This document shows, piece by piece, positions 54,483-62,578 of a DNA stretch of 64,000 nt. How positions within the stretch are numbered: the first letter of the stretch is position 1; each line of letters opens with the position of its first letter. The stretch comes from Flintibacter muris (GTDB taxonomy: Bacteria > Bacillota > Clostridia > Oscillospirales > Oscillospiraceae). The stretch is taken from assembly GCF_943192995.1 (NCBI RefSeq), contig NZ_CALPCP010000003.1:180967-244966 (forward strand), given 5' to 3'. The translations under genes were made by a program, and so were the position numbers. A model generated the notes under the pieces. The model was not told the DNA's origin. It did no database searches and saw only the letters and a program-made list of their open reading frames with translations.

Positions 54483-54882
54483 ATGCCTTTCGGATTGAGG
54501 GCTTCTTATCCTGCGTCAGCTTCTTTGCGGAAAACTCCTTGAAAGCGGCGGTCAGCGCGTCCGCGTCCCTGCCCTTGAAGAATACAAGATAGCGGGGCGG
54601 GGTTTCCGTCGCGTCCTTTTTCAGCGCAAAGTCGATACCATATTTTTTTGCTGTACTCTCAAAGGCTTTGATGTTGTCCTTTGTGATCTCAATGTTGGAA
54701 ACGCCCGTGTTCTGCTTCATAAGCTGCTTTAAGGTCTGCTTCCCGTGGGGGATTGCCTGTCTGTCAAGCTCTTTCTTTGCCTGTGAGAGCAGCTTTTTGA
54801 TTGCCTTTTGCAGCACTTCGGCGGTCAGCTTCCCGGTCTTGATATACAGGGCAACGGTTTTTTCGTTGATCTCGTCCTGCAT
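54358..54882 (-). pseudogene. PcfB-type (DUF3801) protein with altered C-terminus
   Basis: 174 residues. The first 133 match the PcfB/DUF3801 family of conjugative elements (EINEKTVALYIKTGKLTAEV, RYLVFFKGRDADALTAAFKE). After KKPSIRKA (about 54484) the frame reads across the deletion junction into shifted sequence that normally belongs to another gene. PcfB works with the VirD4-type coupling protein, which is missing here. Confidence 0.75.
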
Positions 54883-54923
54883 GGGGTCTGTCCCTCCTTT
54901 CGGGGTAGTCTATGGGGCGGCGG

Positions 54924-55151
54924 TCAGATACGCACCCGCAGCCCGTTTAAGTCGTCGGCTCTGATACCCACCAAGTACCATTCCTGCGCCATATTCATTT
55001 CAATACGGGTCGGCTTCCACTTGCCGCGTGTGAACACGTCGAAACAGTCCCCGCAATGCAGCCCGCCGTAATAGCTGGCAAGGTCAAAGCGAATGTCGTA
55101 GCGGTCTGTGCGCTCGTCAAATACCAATGCTCCCGTCATTTTCTGTGCCAT
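54924..55151 (-). CDS. DUF5348-type small protein
   Basis: 75 residues from ATG 55151 (AGGAGG upstream): MTGALVFDERTDRYDIRFDL and YYGGLHCGDCFDVF. A conserved small Tn1549-type element protein of unknown role. Between the DUF6017 gene and PcfB. Confidence 0.8.
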   Translation of the reverse strand: MAQKMTGALVFDERTDRYDIRFDLASYYGGLHCGDCFDVFTRGKWKPTRIEMNMAQEWYLVGIRADDLNGLRVRI

Positions 55152-55182
55152 AATAAAATCCTCCTTTTGTGGTTGTGGGTGG

Positions 55183-56172
55183 TTACAGGCTTTCGCCCGG
55201 TTTGAATGAATAGGGGTCGTGCGGCTCCTGTGGCGCAAGTGCGCCGCTTGCCATGTCGTGAGCCACAAGGGACGTGTAATAATTGCCGATTGTGGACGGG
55301 GCATTGAAAAGCACCGCCCGTAAATACTGCTTGATGTTGCGGATTTTGGTTGTGTTCTCTTTCATGCAGTCCAGCACAAAGCGGATATGTTCAGCGTCCA
55401 GCTTCATAAACTTTGCTTTTACCAGCTCGGCGGGGTAGTCGTCCCCGGCAATGCGGATCGTCTTTCTCCGGGTACAGACGGTTTCCAGCATGAGGTCTAC
55501 AATCTCATTCAGCCTGTCCCCGTCAAACTTCATATCCTGTATGAGAATGTCATAGTCGATATTGTCCTTGATGATCTCCCGGTAAATCTCAAAAGCGGTC
55601 TGTGCTTCCGCTTCCTTTCGTTTCCGTTCCGGCGGCGCAGCCGCTTCCTGCTCCAAAGGAGAGGGGTTAGGGGAAAGGATAGGAATGGAATGGGTACTTT
55701 GTAAATCCGTATTTATTTTTTCTTTTGTTGGTAAGTCAGTTCTTTGTATATCTTTATTTAATTGCATTGGATTTTCCGTCGTCGGTTTACCCGGTGTCGG
55801 ATTTTCCAATATCGGATTGCCCGGTGTTGGATTTTCCAATGTCGGGTTATCCAATCCCGGCGGGGTGTCGTCCGGCGGCTGGGGCTGTTCGTAAATGGTG
55901 TATTCAATGGCGGTCATTTTGCCTTTTTCGTCCCGTCCCTGCCGCCGCTTGATATACCCGGCTTTTTCCAGTTCCCATACGGCGGTACGGATAGCGTCGA
56001 TACTTTCCCGGTTGATCTGTGACAGCCCCGCAAGGGTGTAGTCCCAATCTTCGGGAAGTGACAGCATTTGCGATAAAAGCCCCTTTGCCTTTAAGGTCAG
56101 CTCCTTGTTGCGTAAATGGTGGTTGCTCATAACGGTATAGCCCTTGTTGCGCTCCACTCGGAAAACTGCCAT
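55183..56172 (-). CDS. DUF6017-type replication-initiator-like protein
   Basis: 329 residues. Winged HTH at 20-90 (LRNKELTLKAKGLLSQMLSL, YTLAGLSQINRESIDAIRTA), a Pro-rich linker with seven near-identical pentapeptide units (NPTLE/NPTPG type, about 104-135), then a C-terminal helical domain (IKQYLRAVLFNAP). Known in Tn1549-like elements as a RepA-N/DnaD-like plasmid-style protein. ATG follows AAGGAGTG. Confidence 0.8.
   Translation of the reverse strand: MAVFRVERNKGYTVMSNHHLRNKELTLKAKGLLSQMLSLPEDWDYTLAGLSQINRESIDAIRTAVWELEKAGYIKRRQGRDEKGKMTAIEYTIYEQPQPPDDTPPGLDNPTLENPTPGNPILENPTPGKPTTENPMQLNKDIQRTDLPTKEKINTDLQSTHSIPILSPNPSPLEQEAAAPPERKRKEAEAQTAFEIYREIIKDNIDYDILIQDMKFDGDRLNEIVDLMLETVCTRRKTIRIAGDDYPAELVKAKFMKLDAEHIRFVLDCMKENTTKIRNIKQYLRAVLFNAPSTIGNYYTSLVAHDMASGALAPQEPHDPYSFKPGESL
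55768..55862. repeat. 15-bp tandem repeat inside the DUF6017 gene
   Basis: About six units alternating GGATTTTCCAATRTC and GGATTGCCCGGTGTT types. They encode N-P-T-x-x repeats. Such tracts gain or lose units by slippage, so the linker length may vary between strains. Confidence 0.75.
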
Positions 56173-56201
56173 AGCTTCATCACTCCTTTGGTTGTGGATT
56201 T

Positions 56202-56313
56202 GTTACGCGATAGAACGCCATTTTGCCGGGGTTAGGTATAAATCCCTGTCCCCGGCAAAAGTGCGCCCGCAAAGCCGCATATAGCAAGGCTCTTTTTGCC
56301 CCTATTGCGTAAC
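56202..56313. repeat. 112-bp structured element, copy B
   Basis: Same length and end structure as copy A (37238-37349): GTTACGCGATAG ... CCTATTGCGTAAC, with GCCCGCAAAGCCGCATA conserved. Here the inner arms are TTTTGCCGGGG/CCCCGGCAAAA (11 bp), different from copy A but still paired. It lies 30 bp upstream of the DUF6017 start. Confidence 0.6.
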
Positions 56314-56328
56314 ATGAGGGCATAAAAA

Positions 56329-56373
56329 AAGCGGCGTTCCTGTTCTCCCATGTTGGGATAGAGAAACGCCGCG
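56329..56373. terminator. Hairpin upstream of DUF6017
   Basis: GCGGCGTT and AACGCCGC pair around a 23-nt loop that contains CTGTTCTCCCATG. A run of seven A residues precedes it. Confidence 0.5.
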
Positions 56374-56473
56374 TTTGCGTCGTATTCAGTTTTCATTTAT
56401 TCTTTCTCAATGCTGTGTGCTGGTGGCTGGGCTGGCAGGGTTCCGGGCGGCATATCAAGGCTCTTTCCCTCAA

Positions 56474-56497
56474 AAGTAGTAAATTGGTAGTAAATTC
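56474..56497. promoter_or_regulatory. Integrase arm sites (DR2-like), distal end
   Basis: AAGTAGTAAATT and GGTAGTAAATTC in tandem, same orientation as 38438-38460. This marks the second end of the Tn1549-like element; the terminus should lie within about 150 bp to the right. The stretch 56498-56741 shows no gene. Confidence 0.7.
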
Positions 56498-56741
56498 AGC
56501 TTGAAATCCTGCTTGTATGCCCGTAAATCAAGGCTTTTTTGAGATAATCAACCATTTTCCTCCTGAAAATAAAAGAAAAAGATTGAAACTATCACATTAC
56601 GCAGAAAGCCGTCCTTGAAAATGGGGCGGTTTTTCTGTGCGATATGGCCGGAGTCCACTGGGGGCCGCCCTGCTTTGGTTATCAAGGCGGCCCCAGCAGC
56701 CCCGGCCATTCTACCCGAAAAATCTAAATATCGCATGGTGG

Positions 56742-56764
56742 CTTCGAGACAAAATGTCCCAAAG
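56742..56764. repeat. 23-bp palindrome, copy 1
   Basis: Arms CTTCGAGACA and TGTCCCAAAG around AAA. Two mismatches. It lies just outside the distal end of the ICE. Confidence 0.75.
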
Positions 56765-56849
56765 CAATCGATATTCCCGCGCATTTTTACATAGGGGCTC
56801 TGGTGATATATCCCCCGTCGCCGCCTACTATTGAGCACAGACGGGAGCG

Positions 56850-56902
56850 GGCGGTCAAGGGTGCGTAGCACCGCCGCCTGCGGCGGCTTGCCCTTGACGG
56901 CC
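56850..56902. repeat. GTCAAGGG/CCCTTGAC hairpin related to 37413
   Basis: GCGGTCAAGGG, an inner CCGCCGCCTGCGGCGG hairpin, then CCCTTGACGGC. Shares the core arms with the long hairpin at 37413-37482 on the other side of the ICE. Confidence 0.5.
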
Positions 56903-57162
56903 TGCCCCGGCTGTGCTACCCCTCCGGCGCGGCGGGGGATATATCCTCCAGAGCCGCCCCTTTTCCCATGAATGGGAAAGGGCGGGGGGATTGGGTTGAA
57001 CGCGCTGTAAAAACCGCTTATTTTCCACGGTTGGACTGTTATCATTTGGGCGTTTGAATGCCGCTTGTATCAAGGGTTTCCGGGCGTGTTCGGCAGAGGG
57101 GTGGTATGTTTATATGTCCTGCGCCCTATTCGTTCCACAAAAGCTAACATGGGGCGGCTGTA

Positions 57163-57185
57163 CTTTGAGACATTTTGTCCCAAAG
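57163..57185. repeat. 23-bp palindrome, copy 2
   Basis: Arms CTTTGAGACA and TGTCCCAAAG around TTT (opposite orientation to copies 1, 3, 5 and 6), followed by TTGGGGCGGCAC and T-rich DNA. About 40 bp upstream of the blaI promoter. Confidence 0.75.
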
Positions 57186-57224
57186 TTGGGGCGGCACTTT
57201 TTTATTTTTAAGGCCGAAGTAGTA

Positions 57225-57279
57225 TTGACAAGAGGTTAAGACTGTGGTAGTATTTTCTTGTAGCCACTACTACAGTCTT
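57225..57279 (+). promoter_or_regulatory. blaI-blaR1 promoter with operator
   Basis: TTGACA (57225) and TAGTAT (57248), 17 bp apart. AAGACTGTGGTAGT (57238-57251) and ACTACTACAGTCTT (57266-57279) form an inverted repeat with two mismatches that covers the -10, in line with the GTAGTA/TACTAC half-sites bound by BlaI/MecI. Confidence 0.75.
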
Positions 57280-57297
57280 AAAAGGAGGTGTGATTGA

Positions 57298-57657
57298 ATG
57301 GATATTAAACTTTTCGACTCTGAGTTGAAAGTGATGTCTGTCCTTTGGCGCGATGGCGATGTTCCCGCAAAATATATCGCTAAACTGCTGACCGAGGAAT
57401 TGGGCTGGAATGTCAATACGACCTATACCCTAATCAAACGTTGTATCAAAAAAGGCGCGATTGAACGCTCCGAGCCCGGTTTCATGTGCCATGCGCTTGT
57501 GCCGAAAGAGGATGTGCAGGAGGCGGAAACGAACGAACTGATTAACAAGGTGTATGATGGCTCCGCCGACAAGCTGTTCGCGGCCCTGCTGGGACGGAAA
57601 AAATTAACTGCCGCGCAGATCGAAAAGCTGAAACAGATTGTCGGTGATTTGGAGTGA
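57298..57657 (+). CDS. BlaI/MecI/CopY-family repressor
   Basis: 119 residues. Winged helix at 1-75 (LFDSELKVMSVLWRDGDVPA, WNVNTTYTLIKRCIKKGAIE), dimerisation helices after. AAAGGAGGTG upstream. Autorepression through the operator above is likely; cleavage by the BlaR1 partner would free it. Confidence 0.9.
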   Translation: MDIKLFDSELKVMSVLWRDGDVPAKYIAKLLTEELGWNVNTTYTLIKRCIKKGAIERSEPGFMCHALVPKEDVQEAETNELINKVYDGSADKLFAALLGRKKLTAAQIEKLKQIVGDLE

Positions 57658-57667
57658 GGTGGTGCAA

Positions 57668-59063
57668 ATGAGCCTATTGCAAATGAGTTTTGTGGGGGGC
57701 GTGATGATTTTGGCAATTATCGTTATACGCGCCCTGGCAGTCAACCCTGTTACCCAAAAAGACTTTTTTAGCACTCTGGGGAATAGCGGTTGCGCGGCTT
57801 TTGCTCCCGTTCTCCGTCCCCTCTGCGTTTAGTGTATATTCACTGATTGGCAATCATACACCCGCAGTACCCCCTACAAAAGGCCCGCAGGCTGTTGGAA
57901 TGTTGCCGACTGAAATAGCAGGGCAAATGGCTACTATACCCGGCAATATTTCAAATGCCGCAAGTTCCATTTCTGTGTGGGTGATTGTTTGGGCTGTTGG
58001 CGTACTGGTCTGCGCTTTGGTCTTTGCCATCGCATACTGGAAGTGCCGGCAAGAATTTCAAACGTCCCTGCCGATAGGCAACGTCTTTGTTACAAACTGG
58101 TTGAAAGCCCGTCGGTTGAAACGTTCCATTTCAGTTCGGCAGTCCAGCCGCTTTTCTGCCCCGCTCACTTATGGCGTGTTTCGTCCGGTGATTTTGCTGC
58201 CAACGTCTACCGAATGGGAAAATACAAAGGCACTGCAATACGTCTTGACGCACGAATATGTGCATATCCGGCGTTTTGACAGCATCACAAAATTAGTGCT
58301 GATTACGGTGCTGTGTGTGCATTGGTTTAACCCTTTGGTGTGGGCTATGTATATTCTCGCAAACCGGGATATTGAGTTATCTTGTGATGAGGCCGTCGTC
58401 CGGCTTTTCGGAGAAAACACAAGGGCGGCTTATGCGCGGACACTAATCAGCATGGAAGAAACAAGGAGCGGTTTCGCTCCGCTGTGTAGCAATTTTAGCA
58501 AAAATGCAATAGAAGAAAGGATAACGGCAATTATGAAGTATAAGAAAACCAGCATTTTTTCACTTGTTCTTGCGCTCTCTCTGATTTTTGGCGCAACTAC
58601 GGCTTTTGCAACCTCTGCCCAACAGGAGCCGGATTATAAAATGACGGACGAGGATGGCAATACTACAGCTTTTGAGGGCCGACTAATGATTGCCTCCAGA
58701 TTTTCCCCCGGTGAAAACGGCAACTATATTTATGACCCGGATGACGCTCTCAATGCGCTATCCGCCGAGCGTAGCATTTCCCCAGACGAAATCAATCATT
58801 TTGATAATGTTGATTTCAATGTGACACCAGAAGGAACCATAAACCAGCATCCCGACAATTTGCATTATCAGCCCACACGCCCCATGCGTACTGAGGCAGA
58901 GATGGAGCAGATTATCGCAGATATTGAAAGCGGCAAAATTCCCGGATACAAAATATCGGATTTTGTGGAGGGCAAAGTTCCGGGATTTGAGCTGGAGGAA
59001 GGCACAGAATGTTCTGTTGATTTTGTAGACTATTCCGATGGTAATTGTGTACTGAACGATTAA
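57668..59063 (+). pseudogene. BlaR1-like M56 peptidase sensor, frameshifted
   Basis: The ATG at 57668 gives MSLLQMSFVGGVMILAIIVI, then at about 57741-57750 the frame shifts; LLPKKTFLALWGIAVARLLL continues in another frame and the rest (from 57801) is open to 59063. The zinc site is HEYVHIRRFD with a downstream SCDEAVV. After the last span (SIFSLVLALSLIFGATTAFA) come about 150 residues with no penicillin-binding-type sensor domain. One deletion or insertion explains the break. If real, signalling is lost and BlaI would repress constantly. Confidence 0.85.
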
Positions 59064-59072
59064 AAGATATAC

Positions 59073-59095
59073 CTTTGAGACAAAATGTCCCAAAG
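59073..59095. repeat. 23-bp palindrome, copy 3
   Basis: Arms CTTTGAGACA and TGTCCCAAAG around AAA; 10 bp after the BlaR1 stop and directly followed by a GGGGCGGTGC terminator hairpin. Confidence 0.8.
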
Positions 59096-59133
59096 CTGGG
59101 GCGGTGCTTTTCACAGTGCCGCCCCCTTTTCCC
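59096..59133 (+). terminator. Terminator after BlaR1, linked to palindrome
   Basis: GGGGCGGTGC, TTTTCACA, GTGCCGCCCC, then CTTTT. The same palindrome plus hairpin composite is found at 60986-61041. Confidence 0.75.
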
Positions 59134-59440
59134 GCTCAATGGCAGACCATAATATCAACCGTCTGCCGGGTCTGAAAGACGGGCGGAACAATAAGGAACC
59201 GGCGCGACAGCGGCGGTGACGCAGCCAACCTCTTTGGGACATTTTGTCCCAAAGAGCCGGGTTTGGGGAGGCTCCCCAACAAGCATTTTGCGGGCCCCAG
59301 CCCAGCAAAAATTTCGGAGTGTGTCCACACCCGAATTGCTTGCCGTTTGTGCGCTCCCTAATAATCGGCAAAATAATGGCGGCCATATTAGCAGACTTTG
59401 CTACATGGTATCTGGCCTTGTTTCCAGACAAAGTCTTTCA
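59134..59440. other. Gene-free stretch between BlaR1 and the DUF2975 unit
   Basis: Holds palindrome copy 4 and GC-rich sequence. A minus-strand frame (59111-59431) reads through the palindrome and has neither start site nor known motif, so it is not called. Nothing else stands out. Confidence 0.4.
59232..59254. repeat. 23-bp palindrome, copy 4
   Basis: Perfect arms CTTTGGGACA and TGTCCCAAAG around TTT. Confidence 0.8.
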
Positions 59441-59501
59441 ATAATAATTTAATGATTATCGTTAAATTATTATTGACACCTTTGAATTTCTGTGCTATCA
59501 T
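59441..59501 (+). promoter_or_regulatory. Promoter and operator of the DUF2975-XRE unit
   Basis: A perfect 12-bp inverted repeat, ATAATAATTTAA (59441) and TTAAATTATTAT (59462) with a 9-bp spacer, touches the -35 TTGACA (59473); TATCAT (59496) is 17 bp further. The XRE protein of the unit is the obvious candidate binder. Confidence 0.7.
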
Positions 59502-59520
59502 AAATCCGAGGTGATAAATT

Positions 59521-60147
59521 ATGAAATTCATTCAGAAACTCGCAAATGAACGATTTGCAAGACCTGCCGCTCAACTAATGAAATTTGCTTGCTATTTTGT
59601 AATCTGTTTCTATGTCCTATGTACTGTCCTCAGCTTTATGGGGCGTCAATCTTTCTTCCTGCATACAAAAACGGGAACCTATGAACGAGCAATTTACGCA
59701 GAGGAAAATCACGCTGCACACTCTCGCAGTATAACTGTATTTATGGGCGATGATATTCATGTATGGACAAACGATAATGACCAGATTGACCTAACAATTC
59801 AGATTGGGCTTTCTCTCATGTATGCTGTCCATATAGTTCCTATGATTTTTGCTTATTGGTTTCTGAGCCGTGTATTTTCCAATATAAATAAAGGGCAAAT
59901 TTTTACAGAGAAAAACTCCTCCTATCTGCTTTATTATGGGATGCTCCAATTTTCAGTGGCTGTTTTTGTTCCATTCATCAAACTATTGATTTGCTGGCTT
60001 ACCAACCTTATATCTAATGGTCGGATGTCCATTTCTACAGGGCAGGCAATGTTTAATATGCTTATCCCCAGCATCGCTTTTATTGTAGCCGCATATATCA
60101 TCCATTATGGAGTGCATTTGCAGGACGAGGTGGACCACACGCTATGA
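59521..60147 (+). CDS. DUF2975-family membrane protein
   Basis: 208 residues with four spans (FACYFVICFYVLCTVLSF; IGLSLMYAVHIVPMIFAYW; LQFSVAVFVPFIKLLICWL; MLIPSIAFIVAAYIIHYGV) and a loop containing NINKGQIFTEKNSSYL, typical of DUF2975. These proteins usually precede a small YozG-like HTH gene, as here. Role unknown. The ATG overlaps the next gene by 4 bases. Confidence 0.85.
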   Translation: MKFIQKLANERFARPAAQLMKFACYFVICFYVLCTVLSFMGRQSFFLHTKTGTYERAIYAEENHAAHSRSITVFMGDDIHVWTNDNDQIDLTIQIGLSLMYAVHIVPMIFAYWFLSRVFSNINKGQIFTEKNSSYLLYYGMLQFSVAVFVPFIKLLICWLTNLISNGRMSISTGQAMFNMLIPSIAFIVAAYIIHYGVHLQDEVDHTL

Positions 60148-60353
60148 TTATTATTCGGCTTGACCGGGTGCTGGCGGACAGAAAAATGCGGCTTAATGAC
60201 TTGGCGGCCCAGGTCGGTATATCTAATGTCAATCTCTCTTACTTGAAAACGGGAAAAGTAAAAGCTGTCCGGTTCAGTACGTTAGACGCAATCTGCAAAG
60301 TTCTAAAGTGCCAACCAGGGGATATTCTTGAATATGTCGAAGACGAAGATTAA
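60144..60353 (+). CDS. YozG-type small XRE regulator
   Basis: 69 residues that are almost entirely an HTH (MIIIRLDRVLADRKMRLNDL, VGISNVNLSYLKTGKVKAVR). Translationally coupled to DUF2975. Likely binds the 59441-59473 inverted repeat. Confidence 0.9.
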   Translation: MIIIRLDRVLADRKMRLNDLAAQVGISNVNLSYLKTGKVKAVRFSTLDAICKVLKCQPGDILEYVEDED

Positions 60354-60361
60354 AAATGCGA

Positions 60362-60384
60362 CTTTGAGACAAAATGTCCCAAAG
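60362..60384. repeat. 23-bp palindrome, copy 5
   Basis: Arms CTTTGAGACA and TGTCCCAAAG around AAA; 9 bp after the stop of the XRE gene, followed by TTGGGGAG. Confidence 0.8.
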
Positions 60385-60459
60385 TTGGGGAGATTGTTGG
60401 GCAGGAATATGAAGTGCTTAATGCCTATCAACAACTTGGAAATTGGGGAGGCATTGAAT

Positions 60460-60951
60460 ATGATAAAATCGAAAGTGTTGATCTTTATGGCAATACTTAT
60501 ACTGACATTAGTTGGATGCGAAAAGGTAGAACAGGAACAGCCGATAGTATATTCTTTTAGCGAGGAAAATGAACAGCTTTCAATTTCAAATGGCATTATT
60601 CTTTTGAATGGCACAGAAGAAATCTTTACTGGCGGTGATTTGAGAGTAGCTGATGATTTTTTCAATAACATTACATCATACTCCACCACATTTTACATTA
60701 TGGTTGGTGATGAAAAAGATGTTATTCTTTCTAATGATGTGATAGAAATGACGGGAGATACTGTCAATATAACTGGTGATTTAGGACAAATATCTGGGAA
60801 CAGCACAATTAGGAGAATAAAAATTGATGATACAAGTGATTTGGAAAACATTCTCCATTTTGATCTTACTACGAAAGATAGAAATGGTAAAGAAAATGTG
60901 TATCAATTACAACTGTCTCTAACAGAAATAACAAAAAGTGATGTTGACTAA
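60460..60951 (+). CDS. Lipoprotein of unknown function
   Basis: 163 residues from ATG 60460 with GGGGAGG nine bases upstream. Lipobox in ILILTLVGCEKV. The mature protein is beta-rich, with short repeats of V/I-x-I strands (EQLSISNGIILLNGTEEIF; ITGDLGQISGNSTIRRIKI). No family recognised. Low GC. It lies between palindrome copies 5 and 6. Confidence 0.7.
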   Translation: MIKSKVLIFMAILILTLVGCEKVEQEQPIVYSFSEENEQLSISNGIILLNGTEEIFTGGDLRVADDFFNNITSYSTTFYIMVGDEKDVILSNDVIEMTGDTVNITGDLGQISGNSTIRRIKIDDTSDLENILHFDLTTKDRNGKENVYQLQLSLTEITKSDVD

Positions 60952-60985
60952 CTCCAGACAATTTGATGTTGATAATGGCTATCCT

Positions 60986-61008
60986 CTTTGGGACAAAATG
61001 TCCCAAAG
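60986..61008. repeat. 23-bp palindrome, copy 6
   Basis: Perfect arms CTTTGGGACA and TGTCCCAAAG around AAA, 35 bp after the lipoprotein stop. Confidence 0.8.
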
Positions 61009-61009
61009 C

Positions 61010-61041
61010 TGGGGCGGTGCTTTCATAGTGCCGCCCCCTTT
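61010..61041 (+). terminator. Terminator linked to palindrome copy 6
   Basis: GGGGCGGTGC, TTTCATA, GTGCCGCCCC, then CTTTTTAT. Nearly the same as 59096-59133. Confidence 0.75.
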
Positions 61042-61126
61042 TTATGCCCGGTGACATCCTTGCTGATACCCATAGTCGGAGTTATAATATAACACCCAGA
61101 AGATCGGGGAGAACCCCGATTGGGAG

Positions 61127-62572
61127 ATGGCCGGTATTTTCGCGGACAAGGGCATAACCGGCACAAGCATGAAAAAGCGGACGGAGTTCAAGCGGATGAT
61201 CGCCGCCTGCAAACGAGGCCGAATCGACCTGATCCTCACCAAATCCCTCTCCCGCTTCGCCCGGAATACGGTGGACAGCCTGGAAATGGTGCGGATGCTC
61301 CGGGCCAACGGCATCGGTGTGATCTTTGAAAAGGAAAATATCAATACGCTGACGGAGTCCAGCGAGTTCCTGATCACCCTGTTCAGCGGATTTGCCCAAG
61401 CGGAGAGCGAGTCCATCAGCAAAAACGTGATCTGGGGCATCCAAAAGAGCCGGGAGGCGGGGAACGTCCCCTTCCAGTACAAGAAGCTGTTGGGCTACCG
61501 GCGGGGGCCTGACGGTCAGCCGGAGATCATCCCGGAGGAGGCGGAGACGGTAAAGCGTATCTTCCGCCGCTACCTGGACGGGTGCAGCCTGGGTCAGATC
61601 AAGGCGGAGCTGGAGGCGGACGAGATCCCCACTTCCTGCGGGATTCAGGGTTGGACATATCAGGTGATCCACAACATCCTGGTCAATGAAAAATACATTG
61701 GCGACGCCCTGCTGCAAAAGACATATACCACCGACTGTATCAGCAAGACGGTAAAGAAAAACCAGGGAGAGCGCCCCATGGTGTATGTGGAGAACAACCA
61801 CCCGCCCATCATCCCGAAAGAGATCTTCTATCAGGTGCGGGAGGAGATGGCCCGCCGATCCAGCAAGCGGAAGGTGATGCAGAAAACCGGCAAGACCGAG
61901 CAGGGCAAATACTCCGCCAAATATGCCCTGTCCGAGCTGCTGGTGTGCGGGGAGTGCGGTACGCCCTACAAGCGATGCACCTGGGCCAGAAACGGCAAAA
62001 AGCGGATCGTCTGGCGGTGCGTCTCCCGGCTGGAGTTCGGCACGAAATACTGCCACACTTCTCCCACATTGGATGAAGATAAGCTGCACCGGGCCATCCT
62101 GGAGGCCATCAACGGCCTCGACCAAACCGGGCAGGAGATCACGGAGGAGTTCTTGGACATCGCCAGCCTTGTCCAGCAGGGACAGGAGTGCGGCGGGGTT
62201 GATCCCCTCGCCCTGCGGCAGCGGCTGACGGCCCTGACGGCGGAACAGGCGGCGCTGATGGAACAGGCGCTGGCGTTGCCGGAGGATACGGAAAACAAAG
62301 AATTGAACGCCCGGCTCAGAGAAATCGCGGAGGAGAGGGAGAGCATCCTGCACCAGCTTGGGACGCTCCAGCAGGCGGATGAGCGGCAGGCTGACCAAGC
62401 GGCCCGGATGAACAGCCTGCGGGAATTTGTTGAGCGGAGGGAAACGAAATTCGCCGCATACGATGACGCCATCACCCGCAAATTTGTGGAGCAGGTCACC
62501 GTCCTGGACGCTGAGACCATCCGGGTCAAGTTCCGCTATCCAGGGCTGGAGGTTGACAAAAAACTGAACTGA
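61127..62572 (+). pseudogene. Large serine recombinase lacking its catalytic N-terminus
   Basis: 481 residues. The frame begins in the resolvase domain: upstream QKIGENPDWEMAGIFADKGI is readable from 61092 but a stop precedes it, so about 50 residues with the catalytic Ser are gone. Still present: LTKSLSRFARNTVDSLEMVR, FSGFAQAESESISKN, recombinase domain, zinc ribbon (CGECGTPYKRC ... C) and a coiled coil ending in VDKKLN. High GC like the backbone. It cannot cut DNA without the Ser. Confidence 0.9.
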
Positions 62573-62578
62573 TAGCGG

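Noticed and set aside
59111..59431. 106-residue minus-strand frame
   Set aside because: Runs through palindrome copy 4 and the terminator region; no start site or domain.
56742..61008. Classical integron attC sites
   Set aside because: The palindromes are only 23 bp, lack GTTRRRY/RYYYAAC core sites, and no IntI-type integrase is present.
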